From NCBI RefSeq assembly GCF_000429085.1, contig NZ_AUBE01000003.1:124001-188000 (forward strand): a DNA stretch of 64,000 bases, read 5' to 3'. Below are positions 16,627 through 24,959 of the stretch, piece after piece. The notes beneath the pieces are model-generated. The model saw only the letters and a list, made by a program, of their open reading frames with translations, did not search any database and had not been told where the DNA came from. Each line of letters opens with the position of its first letter. Within the stretch, counting starts at the first letter, position 1. The translations under genes and the position numbers were made by a program. This DNA is from Streptomyces flavidovirens DSM 40150. Its GTDB lineage: Bacteria > Actinomycetota > Actinomycetes > Streptomycetales > Streptomycetaceae.

Positions 16627-17323
16627 GGCGGTGTCCTCCGGCGGGGGTGACGATGGCGTGGCCCTGGTTGCGCGACGCGCGCAGGCCGGGGCCGCGGGCG
16701 TACAGCAGATCGGCCAGGGGCAACGCCTGGTGGTAGCAGTTGAGCGACGACGAGACGCCGAGGATGGCCGGGGTGTCGAGGAACAACGGCACTTCGGCGC
16801 AGATGTACTGGAGACAGACCTCGCGCTGCTGGGCGGTGCTGTCCTTGCCGTCCAGGACTTTGGTCGACAGGAACGTGTCGACCAGGGTTTCGCACGTGAC
16901 GCGGAACTCCGGATCGGTGGCGAGCAGATCGCCCAGATGCGCGTGGAGTTCGCGATAGGCGGGGCTGCTGGTCAGGTCCGACATGGGGCGGCCGCGTACG
17001 TGGGTGCCGGTGGGGTCGGCGCTCAGGGCGGCATTGGTAACCTTGGCACGTACGCCGCGGAGGTTCTTCACCGCCTTGCGGCGGGCCTCCTCCGGCGGGT
17101 ACCCGAGCGCCTCGTACATCGCTCCGATGTGGAGGTCTGTATAGACGAGGTCGACCTGACGGAAGTTGCGGAGTCCCCAGTGGGCCAGATCGGTGACGCG
17201 CTGTGCGGAGAAGTAGGAGTTGCCCGGCGAGATGCCTATGACGGCGTGTTCTCCCTCGTCGGCGATCACCTGGCAGTGCGAGGTGTAGGGCTGAACGGTG
17301 AAGAGTTCTACTGCTGTGGTCAA
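16613..17323 (-). CDS. tRNA-dependent cyclodipeptide synthase, NYH subfamily
   Basis: Makes a diketopiperazine from two aminoacyl-tRNAs; cyclo(Tyr-Tyr) is expected from the partner P450. 236 residues. Catalytic Ser32 and Asn35 sit in GISPGNSYF; Tyr173 and Glu177 in YICAEVPLF; Tyr197-His198 in NCYH. Each lies exactly five positions before its AlbC counterpart (Ser37, Asn40, Tyr178, Glu182, Tyr202, His203), placing it in the NYH group. The only start giving the conserved N-terminus is TTG at 17323 (CTG at 17326 also possible), with GAAGGA 12 bases upstream, so expression may be weak. A TATAGT -10-like hexamer lies on the minus strand at 17440-17445. Confidence 0.93.
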   Translation of the reverse strand: MTTAVELFTVQPYTSHCQVIADEGEHAVIGISPGNSYFSAQRVTDLAHWGLRNFRQVDLVYTDLHIGAMYEALGYPPEEARRKAVKNLRGVRAKVTNAALSADPTGTHVRGRPMSDLTSSPAYRELHAHLGDLLATDPEFRVTCETLVDTFLSTKVLDGKDSTAQQREVCLQYICAEVPLFLDTPAILGVSSSLNCYHQALPLADLLYARGPGLRASRNQGHAIVTPAGGHRHDQH

Positions 17324-17500
17324 CAGAGGAATTGGTCCTTCGCGCCGCTAGTCCCTGGGAGCCCTGTGCCCCCGGTGTGGCGACGGCGTGAGGAAAGTAC
17401 CCGATCTTGGTCGCGGCTTTCTACGCCAACCGGACAGTAACTATATTGCGGACAAGTCAGTTGAGTTTTCACCTTTCCGGCAGGTGAACTTTTGGTAGCC

Positions 17501-17552
17501 GTAACGCCAACGGCTCCTCACCCCGCGCGGGGTGAGGAGCCGTTGGCGTTAC
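17501..17552 (-). terminator. Very long perfect hairpin terminator
   Basis: 24 bp at 17501-17524 pair without mismatch with 17529-17552 around GCGC. It lies 12 bp past the stop of the minus-strand membrane protein gene and upstream of the CDPS promoter region, insulating the two units. Confidence 0.85.
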
Positions 17553-17564
17553 GCTGCTTGGCCG

Positions 17565-18437
17565 TCAGCCGCGCTGGATGCCGGTGGTGTCCTGCAGGAC
17601 GCCGCGGCGGCCGTCCTGCGTCTGGGCGACCAGACCGGGACCGCGCTGCTCCACCGCCAGGTACCAGGTGCCGGGCGCCAGCTCGGCGATCGGCGTCGGC
17701 GAACCGTCCTCGGCGTACAGGGGACGGGCGACCGGCACCGCGAACCAGAACGGCGCGAAGTCGGCGGCAGCGGCGGGCGCACCCGTCTGCTGCCCCTGCG
17801 CGGCCGGAGCCTGCTGCTGCGCGTGCGGCTGCTGACCCTGCGGCTGCTGACCCTGCTGGGGCTGCGCACCGTACGGCTGCGGCTGACCAGGCTGGCCGCC
17901 GTACGGCTGCTGCTGGGCGCCGGGGTAGCCGTAACCACCGGGGCCCGGCTGGCCGGGCTGGCCACCGTACGGCTGGTGCGTGACCGGCTTCGGGGCGCCC
18001 ATGAGCGGGGCCTTGAGCGCCGGGACGAGCGGGGCGGCGACGGCGGCGGCGGCGGCGAGGATCAGTGCCGCGAGCAGGCCGAGGATCTGGCCGGGGCCGG
18101 AGTCGCTGCCGTCGACGATCGTCCAGAAGGCGGTCCAGGCCGCGAAGACGGCGAACGCGACCCCGAACTGCCCGAGGTCGATACCGGCGATCTTCCGCTG
18201 CTGCGGCAGCGCACGGGACACCACGATGAGCGCCGCCGCGATCACACCCGCCAGGTAGACGCTCATCAGAAGGCCCAGGCTGTCCCAGGCGTTGCCGGAA
18301 TCGATGGCCGGAGGGCAGAAGTTGCCCGAGCAAGCCGGCTTGTCGTACGACTTGAAATCGAGGAACGAGGCGATGAACAGCACCACCGCTGCTCCGATCA
18401 CCACGCCGTCGCCTCGAGTGAGGGAGCGGATGTTCAC
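17565..18437 (-). CDS. Membrane protein with Gln/Pro/Gly-rich region, DUF5336-like
   Basis: About 290 residues. Four hydrophobic helices in the first 150 residues (GVVIGAAVVLFIASFLDF, LGLLMSVYLAGVIAAALIV, FGVAFAVFAAWTAFWTIV, ILGLLAALILAAAAAVAAPL), then a low-complexity stretch of YGGQPGQP/PQQGQQ repeats and a compact C-terminal domain (FAPFWFAVPVARPLY, GTWYLAVEQRG). This order matches Streptomyces proteins of the DUF5336 type as I recall them. Start taken as GTG 18437 because AAGGACC lies 8 bases upstream; a longer frame adds 13 residues. Function unknown. A strong terminator follows. Confidence 0.8.
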   Translation of the reverse strand: MNIRSLTRGDGVVIGAAVVLFIASFLDFKSYDKPACSGNFCPPAIDSGNAWDSLGLLMSVYLAGVIAAALIVVSRALPQQRKIAGIDLGQFGVAFAVFAAWTAFWTIVDGSDSGPGQILGLLAALILAAAAAVAAPLVPALKAPLMGAPKPVTHQPYGGQPGQPGPGGYGYPGAQQQPYGGQPGQPQPYGAQPQQGQQPQGQQPHAQQQAPAAQGQQTGAPAAAADFAPFWFAVPVARPLYAEDGSPTPIAELAPGTWYLAVEQRGPGLVAQTQDGRRGVLQDTTGIQRG

Positions 18438-18557
18438 TTTGAAGGTCCTTAGTGGGTCGACTCGTCGGGGCGGCACAGTGCGGAGCTCGGGGGCAGCTCC
18501 CCATCGTACGGATGAATCTATCGTCCCTCCGGCGGCGTCGGCCCCCGGGTATCAGAC

Positions 18558-19571
18558 CTACCCGTTGAGGTAACTCCCGATGCCGTCGGCGATCCCCTGC
18601 GCCGCCTTCTGGCGCCAGCTCCCGTCCGTCAGCAGAGCCGCGTCCTTCGGATCGCGCATATTGCCGCATTCGATGAACACCTTGGGCACGGTCGACAGAT
18701 TGAGCCCGCCGAGGTCCTTGCGTACGACCAATCCCGTGCCACCGCCCACGTAGTTGGACGGCGCGCTGCCCGTCGCCTGGACGAACTTGCCCGCGAGGCG
18801 TGTCCCCAGATCACGCGAAGGGCCGACGATCTTCGACGTATCCGCGGCGCCGCCCTTCACCAGGGCGGGCAGGATCACGTGGAAGCCGCGGTTGCCGACC
18901 GCCGAGCCGTCCGCGTGGACCGAGACCACGGCGTCGGCCTTCGCCTCGTTGCCGATCCGGGCCCGCTCGTCCACGCACGGCCCGTACGGACGGTCCTCGT
19001 TCTGTACGAGCTTGACCGTCGCGCCCTGCTGTTCGAGGAGGGTACGCAGGCGGCGCGAGACGTCCAGGGTGAACGAGGCCTCGGTGTAGCCGCCGTTGGT
19101 GGAGGTGCCCGTGGTGTCGCATTCCTTGCGGTGCGTACCGACATCAACGAGTCTGCTGATTTCACGCGTATGGCGGAAATTGCCCGGATTGTGGCCGGGG
19201 TCGACCACCACGACCTTGCCGGCGAGCGGCCCGGTCGCGGTGGGGTTCGCGACCGGCTTGCCCTGCTCCTGCGTCTTGGATGGGGAAGCGGTCGCCGCGG
19301 GCGGCGTGGTGGGAGCCGACGGCTTCGCGTCGGCCGGCGACGAGGCGGATCGGCTCTGGCTCTGCGCCTGACTCTGGCCCGGCAGCGGTACCACCTTCGG
19401 CGGATCGCTGTCGCCGGGGCCGCTCATCGCCTGCCACGCGAGCCAGCCCGCCAGGGCGGTCGGTACGAGCGCGGCGACCGCGACGGTGACGTTCCCCCGG
19501 CCGAAGCGGCGGGGAGAGGGGGAGGAGGAGGGGGAGGAGGGCGAAGTGGGGGGCTGGCTGTCGTACGACAC
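18558..19571 (-). CDS. N-acetylmuramoyl-L-alanine amidase (Amidase_3)
   Basis: Cleaves the amide between MurNAc and the stem peptide of peptidoglycan. 337 residues: short cytoplasmic Ser/Pro-rich start, one membrane anchor at about 28-49 (VTVAVAALVPTALAGWLAWQA), a Ser/Thr/Pro/Gln linker, then the catalytic domain from about 118. Zinc ligands are seen in VVVDPGHNPGN (His), GGYTEASFTLD (Glu) and SVHADGS (His), with the catalytic Glu in VFIECGN. GTG start. It is tethered to the outer membrane face and probably acts in wall remodelling during growth or sporulation. The methyltransferase gene 22 bp upstream may be in the same unit. Confidence 0.93.
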   Translation of the reverse strand: MSYDSQPPTSPSSPSSSPSPRRFGRGNVTVAVAALVPTALAGWLAWQAMSGPGDSDPPKVVPLPGQSQAQSQSRSASSPADAKPSAPTTPPAATASPSKTQEQGKPVANPTATGPLAGKVVVVDPGHNPGNFRHTREISRLVDVGTHRKECDTTGTSTNGGYTEASFTLDVSRRLRTLLEQQGATVKLVQNEDRPYGPCVDERARIGNEAKADAVVSVHADGSAVGNRGFHVILPALVKGGAADTSKIVGPSRDLGTRLAGKFVQATGSAPSNYVGGGTGLVVRKDLGGLNLSTVPKVFIECGNMRDPKDAALLTDGSWRQKAAQGIADGIGSYLNG

Positions 19572-19593
19572 CCGGCGATGCTATCCGGGCCGG

Positions 19594-20241
19594 TCAGATC
19601 CCCGAGGATGTACGGCGCAGGACACGAAGCGAGTCGGTCACCGAGATTTCGGTGAAGGCGCCGGACCCGAGTGCACGCTGATGCACGCGGTACGGCGCCT
19701 GGCCCCCGTCCGCCGGGTCCGGGAACACGTCGTGGATGACGAGCAGCCCGCCGACGGCGACGTGCGGGGCCCAGCCCTCGTAGTCACCGTTGGCGTGCTC
19801 GTCGGTGTGTCCGCCGTCGATGAAGACGAGACCGACCTCGCCGCCCCACACGGCCGCCACCTGCGGCGAACGCCCGACGATCGCGATCACGTGGTCTTCG
19901 AGGCCCGCCTTGTGGAGCGTGCGCCGGAAGGTGGGGAGCGTGTCCATCAGGCCGACCTCCGGGTCCACGACCGTCGGGTCGTGGTACTCCCAGCCGGGCT
20001 GCTGCTCCTCGCTGCCCCGGTGGTGGTCGACCGTCACAGCGACCGTGCCGGCCGCGCGGGCGGCGTCGGCCAGCAGGATCGTAGAGCGCCCGCAGTACGT
20101 ACCGACCTCCACCAGCGGCAGCCCGAGCGCCCCGGCCTCGGCAGCGGCGGCGTACAGGGCGAGCCCTTCACGCACCGGCATGAACCCCTTGGCGGCCTCG
20201 AAGGCGGCGAGCGTCTCGGGCTTGGGCGCGGCGGCGGCCAT
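19594..20241 (-). CDS. Class I SAM-dependent methyltransferase (Methyltransf_24-like)
   Basis: 215 residues. SAM-binding VEVGTYCGRSTILLADAA, acidic VTVDHHRG, and VGLVFIDGGHTDEHANGDYEGWAPHVAVGGLLVIHDVF, the D-G-x-H pattern typical of the Methyltransf_24 family that often modifies small oxygenated metabolites or sugars. ATG start. It lies 22 bp upstream of the amidase gene on the same strand and 40 bp downstream of the ATPase-like regulator. Substrate not deducible. Confidence 0.87.
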   Translation of the reverse strand: MAAAAPKPETLAAFEAAKGFMPVREGLALYAAAAEAGALGLPLVEVGTYCGRSTILLADAARAAGTVAVTVDHHRGSEEQQPGWEYHDPTVVDPEVGLMDTLPTFRRTLHKAGLEDHVIAIVGRSPQVAAVWGGEVGLVFIDGGHTDEHANGDYEGWAPHVAVGGLLVIHDVFPDPADGGQAPYRVHQRALGSGAFTEISVTDSLRVLRRTSSGI

Positions 20242-20281
20242 GGGGTCCTCCGGTCAGGCGGCGTGCACGTGTACTGGGCGG

Positions 20282-20719
20282 TCACATCGTAGGCGGGCCC
20301 GAACATGGTTTCGCATCGCACTCGAACCAGACCGTCTTGCCGCCCGGCAGCGGCACCGTGCCCCAGCGGTCGGCCACGGCCTCGACCAGCAGCAGGCCCC
20401 GCCCGCCTTCGGCGAGCTCGTCGCCTCCGTGCACCGCGAGCGGCGGGCGGGGACACCTGTCCGTGACCTCCACCCGCAGCCCGCCCGGCCGGCGGAGGAT
20501 GAGGAGGTTGCAGTGCCGGTCGGGTACGTGACGTACGACATTGGCGACGAGCTCGGTGAGGGCGAGCTCGGCGGCGTCGGTCAGCTCGACCAGGTCCCAG
20601 CGCGCCAGGAACATCCGCACCATGCGCCGCAGGTGCCGCGCCGAGTGCTCACCGACGGTGAAGCCCATGCGATAGCTGGCGTCAATTTGCGCTGATGCGG
20701 GGGCAGTTACGTGATTCAT
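20282..20719 (-). CDS. ATP-binding protein, anti-sigma/serine kinase-like HATPase
   Basis: 145 residues of the HATPase_c_2 type found by the hundred in Streptomyces. N box ELALTELVANVVRHV, G1 box VEVTDRCPRPP and G2 box GGRGLLLVEAVADRWG are present; the last segment KTVWFECD is typical. No histidine-kinase dimerisation domain. Proteins of this group bind ATP and regulate sigma or anti-sigma partners, frequently beside BldB/Scr-like genes. Here it is divergent from the XRE/DUF397 pair with an 85-bp gap, the same three-gene arrangement seen at many Streptomyces loci. Confidence 0.88.
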   Translation of the reverse strand: MNHVTAPASAQIDASYRMGFTVGEHSARHLRRMVRMFLARWDLVELTDAAELALTELVANVVRHVPDRHCNLLILRRPGGLRVEVTDRCPRPPLAVHGGDELAEGGRGLLLVEAVADRWGTVPLPGGKTVWFECDAKPCSGPPTM

Positions 20720-20804
20720 GTCACCAGGATGGCGTGGCGCGATTACGCTCGGCTACTGACCGAAAGGAACGCCTCACGGCGTTGAACTTGGGGGTGGCCT
20801 CCGC

Positions 20805-21653
20805 ATGGTCAACATCCGCGATCTCGATCCCAGCGCATCGCCGCTGGACTACTACGGCTCCGAACTGCGCCGCCTGAGGGAGGCGGCCGGGCTCAAGCAG
20901 GGGCAGCTCGGTGACATCGTCTTCTGTACGGGCTCGCTCATCGGCCAGATTGAAACGGCACGCAAGGTGCCGACCCGCGACTTCTCGGAGCGGATCGACG
21001 CGGCGCTGGGGACGGGCGGGACGTTTTCGCGGCTGCTGGGGCTGGTGCTGCGGAGTCAGTTGCCGCACTGGTTCCAGGCGTATGCGGAGATGGAGGCGCG
21101 GGCGACGTACATCTCCTCGTTTCAGGCGCAACTGGTGGACGGCCTGCTCCAGACGGAGGCCTATGCGCGGGCGGTACTGGCAGGCCGGTCCGAGGGGAAC
21201 GTCGATGCCCGAGTGGCGGCACGGATGGAGCGGCAGCGCATCCTTGAGCGTGAGAATCCGCCATTGTGCTGGGTGGTGCTGAGCGAGGCTGTCCTGCGTC
21301 AGCAGATCGGCGGCCGTGACGTCATGCGGAACCAACTCGCCCACTTGTTGAGCCTGCGGGGGCGGGAGTGGGTCAAGGTACAGATTCTGCCGTTCGAGAC
21401 CGGCGCCCATGCGGGACTGATGGGCTCTTTCAACCTCTTGCGGTTCGAGGGTGACCCCGACCTCGTGTACACCGAGGACTTCGTCCAGGGCCATATGACG
21501 GCCAATCCTCAGGCTCTCAGGGAGGGTTCGCTCCGTTACGATCACTTGCAGGCTGCCGCGCTCCCCGTGGGGGATTCGGCAGCACGGATCGCCCGCGTAA
21601 TGGAGGAGTGTTATGGACACCAACCAGAACCTGACGGGGGCGCAGTGGCGTAA
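20805..21653 (+). CDS. XRE-family HTH regulator with DUF5753 (Scr1-like)
   Basis: 282 residues. N-terminal XRE helix-turn-helix, about 18-75: LRRLREAAGLKQGQLGDIVFCTGSLIGQIETARKVP. C-terminal ligand-type domain from about 85: LPHWFQAYAEMEARATYISSFQAQLVDGLLQTEAYARAVL, the DUF5753 signature. Such proteins pair with a small DUF397 protein encoded directly downstream, here overlapping by 41 bp, and modulate development or antibiotic production. The effect of this copy is unknown. Confidence 0.93.
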   Translation: MVNIRDLDPSASPLDYYGSELRRLREAAGLKQGQLGDIVFCTGSLIGQIETARKVPTRDFSERIDAALGTGGTFSRLLGLVLRSQLPHWFQAYAEMEARATYISSFQAQLVDGLLQTEAYARAVLAGRSEGNVDARVAARMERQRILERENPPLCWVVLSEAVLRQQIGGRDVMRNQLAHLLSLRGREWVKVQILPFETGAHAGLMGSFNLLRFEGDPDLVYTEDFVQGHMTANPQALREGSLRYDHLQAAALPVGDSAARIARVMEECYGHQPEPDGGAVA

Positions 21654-21888
21654 GTCGTCGTACAGCGGTGACACCGGAGGCCAGTGCGTCGAGTGCGCCC
21701 CCCTGGGCGCCGCCGCCTGGCGCAAGTCGTCGTACAGCGGTGACACCGGCGGCGAGTGCGTCGAGGTCGCCACTCAGCCCTGCCGCATCGCCGTCCGAGA
21801 CTCCAAGAACCCCGAAGGCCCCGCCTTCGCCGTCGCCCCCGCCGCCTTCGCGGCATTCGTCACGGCCGCCGCCGAGGGCGGCCTCTGA
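21613..21888 (+). CDS. DUF397 protein with a tandemly duplicated motif
   Basis: 91 residues. The diagnostic WRKSSYSGDTGG occurs twice, residues 12-23 and 36-47; a normal DUF397 protein of about 65 residues has one. DNA of the copies (from 21646 and 21718) is nearly identical over about 48 bp with a 72-bp period, so the duplication is recent. The second copy continues into ECVEVA...IAVRDSKNPEGPAFAV, the complete domain; the first is truncated before the RDSK part. Ribosome site GGAGGAG. Acts with the upstream XRE protein. Confidence 0.92.
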   Translation: MDTNQNLTGAQWRKSSYSGDTGGQCVECAPLGAAAWRKSSYSGDTGGECVEVATQPCRIAVRDSKNPEGPAFAVAPAAFAAFVTAAAEGGL

Positions 21889-21908
21889 GGACCGTCGCCA
21901 CACAGCTC

Positions 21909-21944
21909 CGCCCCGGTACCCGCGCATGCGCAGGTACCGGGGCG
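21909..21944 (+). terminator. Hairpin terminator after the DUF397 gene
   Basis: A perfect 12-bp stem (21909-21920 with 21933-21944) and a 12-base loop that is itself largely palindromic. The remaining sequence to the thiolase start (302 bp in all between the genes) holds a KstR box and no supported gene. Confidence 0.75.
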
Positions 21945-22139
21945 GAAGTCATTGCCCTCAGTGGAAGATGACCGAGCGATCGGCCAGGGTGTTACGAAGC
22001 CGCATGGGATTCCATTCATTTCGGTGAAGGCTTTGGTGCCTTCTGTCCGTTGCCCATGCTGATGTCCCACGATGTCCGCGTCACTCGAACGGGCGTAGCC
22101 GTATCGATTCCTCAGCCTCAATATGACCTTCCGTCAGAT

Positions 22140-22153
22140 TGCAACGTGTTCTA
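22140..22153. promoter_or_regulatory. KstR operator before the thiolase gene
   Basis: TGCAACGTGTTCTA matches TnnAACnnGTTnnA exactly, 37 bp before the thiolase ATG, a position that would block transcription initiation or elongation. Confidence 0.82.
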
Positions 22154-22190
22154 GTCTGCCCGAGGCCGAAGGGGAGAGGGAGACGAGCTG

Positions 22191-23381
22191 ATGAAGGCGT
22201 ACATCGTCGGTGCCGGGATGACGAAGTTTGAGAAACCCGAGAGCCGTGACTGGCAGTACTGGGACATGGCGAAGGAGGCCGGGACCGAGGCGCTGGCCGA
22301 CGCCGGGATCGCGTACCGCGACGTACAACAGGTCGCCGTCGGCTACTGCTTCCAGGCATCGACGGCCGGTCAGCGAGCGGCGTACGAACTCGGTCTGACC
22401 GGCGTCCCCGTCTACAACGTCAACAACAACTGTGCGACCGGTTCCACGGCACTGATGATGGCGCGGCAGTTCGTCGAAGGCGGTATCAGCGACTGCGTGC
22501 TGGCGCTCGGCTTCGAGAAGATGAAGCGGGGGGCGATGGGGGGCGGTTCGGACGGGGGCGACTTCGCGACTTCACCCGTCGCCCGGCATTACGGCGTCAT
22601 GGCCGCCGCCCACGGCTTCGAAATGACCCCGCCCACCGCGCAGATCTTCGGCAACGCGGCGCGCGAGCACATGGAGCGGTACGGCACGACGGAGGCGCAG
22701 CTCGCGGCGGTCGCCGCGAAGAACCACAGGCACTCGGCGGACAACCCGAACGCGCAGTTCCGGGACGTGTGGACGGTCGACGAGATCCTCGCGGCGAAGA
22801 CCATTCACCGGCCGCTGACGAAGCTCCAGTGCTCGCCGACCTCCGACGGCGCGGCCGCTGTGGTCGTGGTGTCCGAGCGCTTTCTCGTCCAGCACGGCTT
22901 GCACGGCAAGGCCGTTGAGATCGCCGCCCAGGCGATGACGACGGACACCGAGGAGTCCTTCGCCTCCGGTTCCTGCATCGACGTCGTCGGCAAGCCGATG
23001 TCGCGGGCCGCCGCACGTCAGGTGTACGAGGCGTCCGGGCTCGGCATCGAGGATGTCGACGTGGTCGAGCTGCACGACTGTTTCTCCGTAAACGAGCTGC
23101 TGACGTACGAGGCGCTGGGCATGTGCCGCGACGGTGAATCCGGCAAGCTCGTGGAGAGCGGCGCGACGACGTACGGGGGCCGCTGGGTCGTCAATCCCTC
23201 CGGCGGGCTCATCTCCAAGGGGCACCCACTGGGCGCCACCGGCCTCGCGCAGGCGGCGGAACTGACGTGGCAGTTGCGGGGGGAGGCGGGGGCGCGGCAG
23301 GTGGAGGGCGCGCGGGTGGGGCTGGCGCACAATATCGGCCTCGGCGGGGCGGCGGTGGTGACGATGCTCCGGGCGGCATGA
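22191..23381 (+). CDS. SCP2-type thiolase / lipid-transfer protein (Ltp-like)
   Basis: 396 residues. Nucleophile Cys in [24 protein letters not shown], and the C-terminal [17 protein letters not shown] and NIGLGG of the SCP-x thiolase group. Members cleave 3-ketoacyl-CoA side chains of sterols or branched acids, or act as steroid aldolases with a partner DUF35 protein; no DUF35 gene is adjacent. Ribosome site AGGGGAGAGGGAGA. The KstR box 37 bp upstream supports a role in sterol-type beta-oxidation alongside the MaoC, ADH and SDR genes at 25885-28819. Confidence 0.92.
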   Translation: MKAYIVGAGMTKFEKPESRDWQYWDMAKEAGTEALADAGIAYRDVQQVAVGYCFQASTAGQRAAYELGLTGVPVYNVNNNCATGSTALMMARQFVEGGISDCVLALGFEKMKRGAMGGGSDGGDFATSPVARHYGVMAAAHGFEMTPPTAQIFGNAAREHMERYGTTEAQLAAVAAKNHRHSADNPNAQFRDVWTVDEILAAKTIHRPLTKLQCSPTSDGAAAVVVVSERFLVQHGLHGKAVEIAAQAMTTDTEESFASGSCIDVVGKPMSRAAARQVYEASGLGIEDVDVVELHDCFSVNELLTYEALGMCRDGESGKLVESGATTYGGRWVVNPSGGLISKGHPLGATGLAQAAELTWQLRGEAGARQVEGARVGLAHNIGLGGAAVVTMLRAA

Positions 23382-23428
23382 GCCGAGGAGTGGGCGGGGC
23401 AGGAGACGGCGGCCGGCAACCGTGCGGA

Positions 23429-24253
23429 TCACGGTCGGTCTTGGGTCGGCCATTGCTGCAACCGCTGGAATTCCCACGGGTCGTGGGCGCAGAACACCTC
23501 CGTACCGTCACCGAGTTCGGCCAGCCGGGCCACATTGCCCAGGCGCATGGCGCGGTCCACCTCCGCGCCGCGCTGCACCATTTCCAGTACGGGATGCGGG
23601 ACGGGGGCGGAGCGGTCCAGTTCGCCGTGGTGGAAGTACGCGTCGCCCGCGTGCACCAGACGTCGGTCACCGGTCTCGACGACCACAGCCGCATGGCCCG
23701 CGGAGTGCCCTCCGAGCGGAACCATCAGGATCTCCGCGGGGAGCCCCCGCAGCGGCCGGACACCGTCGAAGCCGAGCCAGGGTTCGCCGTCCTGCTCCGC
23801 GTACGTGGTCCAGCGCGGCCCGTGTGCCAGTTGGGCCTGGCGGTAGGTGGCGCCGAGGTCGGCGCGGGCGGCGGCGAGTTCGGCCTCGTGTACGTGCACG
23901 CGCGCGTGCGGGAAGTCCCGCAGGCCACCCGCGTGATCGCGGTGGAGATGGGTCAGCACGATGTGCCGGACGTCCTGCGGCGCGAATCCCAGCCGCTCGA
24001 CCTGCCGTACAGCGGGCAGCGCGGGGTCCAGTGACGGTTCGGCGAATGCGACCCAGTCAGGGCCGAGGCGCTCGTTCGGGTCCTTGACATCGGCAGTGCC
24101 GATGCCCGCGTCCACCAGCACCAGACCGTCGGAAGCGGTTTCGACCAGCAGGCAGTGGACGACCGCGCGGGCCGGTTCCAGGGGTGGGCCGCCAGGCCGG
24201 TCCACGGGGTCGATCTCCCGTAGGGAGCCACAGTCGAGATGATGGACACGCAT
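23429..24253 (-). CDS. Metallo-beta-lactamase-fold hydrolase
   Basis: 274 residues. Zinc motif HLHRDHAG with the later His in GGHSAGHAAV and Asp in LVHAGDAYFHH, the binuclear arrangement of the lactonase/glyoxalase II-like group. Resembles N-acyl homoserine lactonases in layout, but a substrate is not deducible. ATG with GAAAGGG upstream. It lies downstream of a TetR gene on the same strand, separated by a run of 11-bp repeats, and is probably under that repressor. Confidence 0.88.
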   Translation of the reverse strand: MRVHHLDCGSLREIDPVDRPGGPPLEPARAVVHCLLVETASDGLVLVDAGIGTADVKDPNERLGPDWVAFAEPSLDPALPAVRQVERLGFAPQDVRHIVLTHLHRDHAGGLRDFPHARVHVHEAELAAARADLGATYRQAQLAHGPRWTTYAEQDGEPWLGFDGVRPLRGLPAEILMVPLGGHSAGHAAVVVETGDRRLVHAGDAYFHHGELDRSAPVPHPVLEMVQRGAEVDRAMRLGNVARLAELGDGTEVFCAHDPWEFQRLQQWPTQDRP

Positions 24254-24267
24254 GGCTTGCCCTTTCG

Positions 24268-24315
24268 GTCACGCAGGAGTCACGCGGGAGTCACGCGGGA
24301 GGAAGTCACACAGGA
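24268..24315. repeat. 11-bp tandem repeats between tetR and the MBL gene
   Basis: GTCACGCRGGA occurs three times head to tail at 24268, 24279 and 24290, and once degenerate at 24305 (GTCACACAGGA) after a 4-bp insert. The period is about one helical turn. The last copy overlaps the TetR stop codon and the first ends 15 bp before the MBL start. Confidence 0.85.
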
Positions 24316-24893
24316 GAAGGGGAACGGCCGTCAATCAGGTCCCCGAGGTCGCGAGCCGTGCGGTGGATGACGCTCACATCGCGCCGTATCCGCGCCAGCA
24401 GCACCGCTCCCTGAAGGGAGGACAGCACCGTGTCGGCGAACGAGTCGGCGCGCTCTTCCCGAACACCCCAGCCGCGCAGCGCGGTGGCGAAGACGCTCTG
24501 CCAGGCCGCGTAGACGGCGTCGCAGGCGGCCCGGATCGGTTCGCTTTCGGCCGCGGCCTCCAGAGCCACAGTGGCCACCGGGCATCCCTTTTGGAACGCG
24601 GAGTCTTCGAGGGAGCGCGCGAAATGCTCGCCCACCGTGGCCAACGCGGTACGGGCGTCAGGCGCGGCCTCCATCAAACCGGCGAACACCTCGCCGAGTT
24701 CCCGGCCGGACAACGTCACAGCTTCGGCGGCCAGTTCCTCCTTGCCACCAGGGAAGTGGAAGTACAGCGAACCTTTGGGGGCGCGGCTGTCGGCCAGCAC
24801 CTGGTTCAGCCCGGTGCCGTGGTAGCCCTGCCGCTGGAACAGCTCTGCGGCGGTGCGCAGCAACCGACCGCGTGTTTCGCCTCGCGCTGTCAT
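24306..24893 (-). CDS. TetR-family repressor (LmrA/YxaF-like)
   Basis: 195 residues. HTH at about 8-50: RGRLLRTAAELFQRQGYHGTGLNQVLADSRAPKGSLYFHFPGGKEELAAEA, the GSLYFHFPGGKEEL form typical of LmrA/YxaF-type regulators, which often control an adjacent efflux or detoxifying gene. The C-terminal half has the FQKGCPVATVALE motif of the same group. A perfect palindrome lies 12 bp upstream of its start. The downstream MBL hydrolase is the likely co-regulated gene. Confidence 0.92.
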   Translation of the reverse strand: MTARGETRGRLLRTAAELFQRQGYHGTGLNQVLADSRAPKGSLYFHFPGGKEELAAEAVTLSGRELGEVFAGLMEAAPDARTALATVGEHFARSLEDSAFQKGCPVATVALEAAAESEPIRAACDAVYAAWQSVFATALRGWGVREERADSFADTVLSSLQGAVLLARIRRDVSVIHRTARDLGDLIDGRSPSPV

Positions 24894-24904
24894 GACCCCA
24901 AGAA

Positions 24905-24920
24905 TAGACCGATTGGTCTA
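24905..24920. promoter_or_regulatory. TetR operator palindrome
   Basis: TAGACC-GATT-GGTCTA, perfect 6-bp arms, 12 bp before the tetR ATG. Operators of this form (TAGACCnnnnGGTCTA) are known for LmrA/QacR-like regulators, so autoregulation is very likely. Confidence 0.82.
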
Positions 24921-24959
24921 GAGAGGGAAATGGGAGCGCTCGGCACCTAACGCGAGGGC

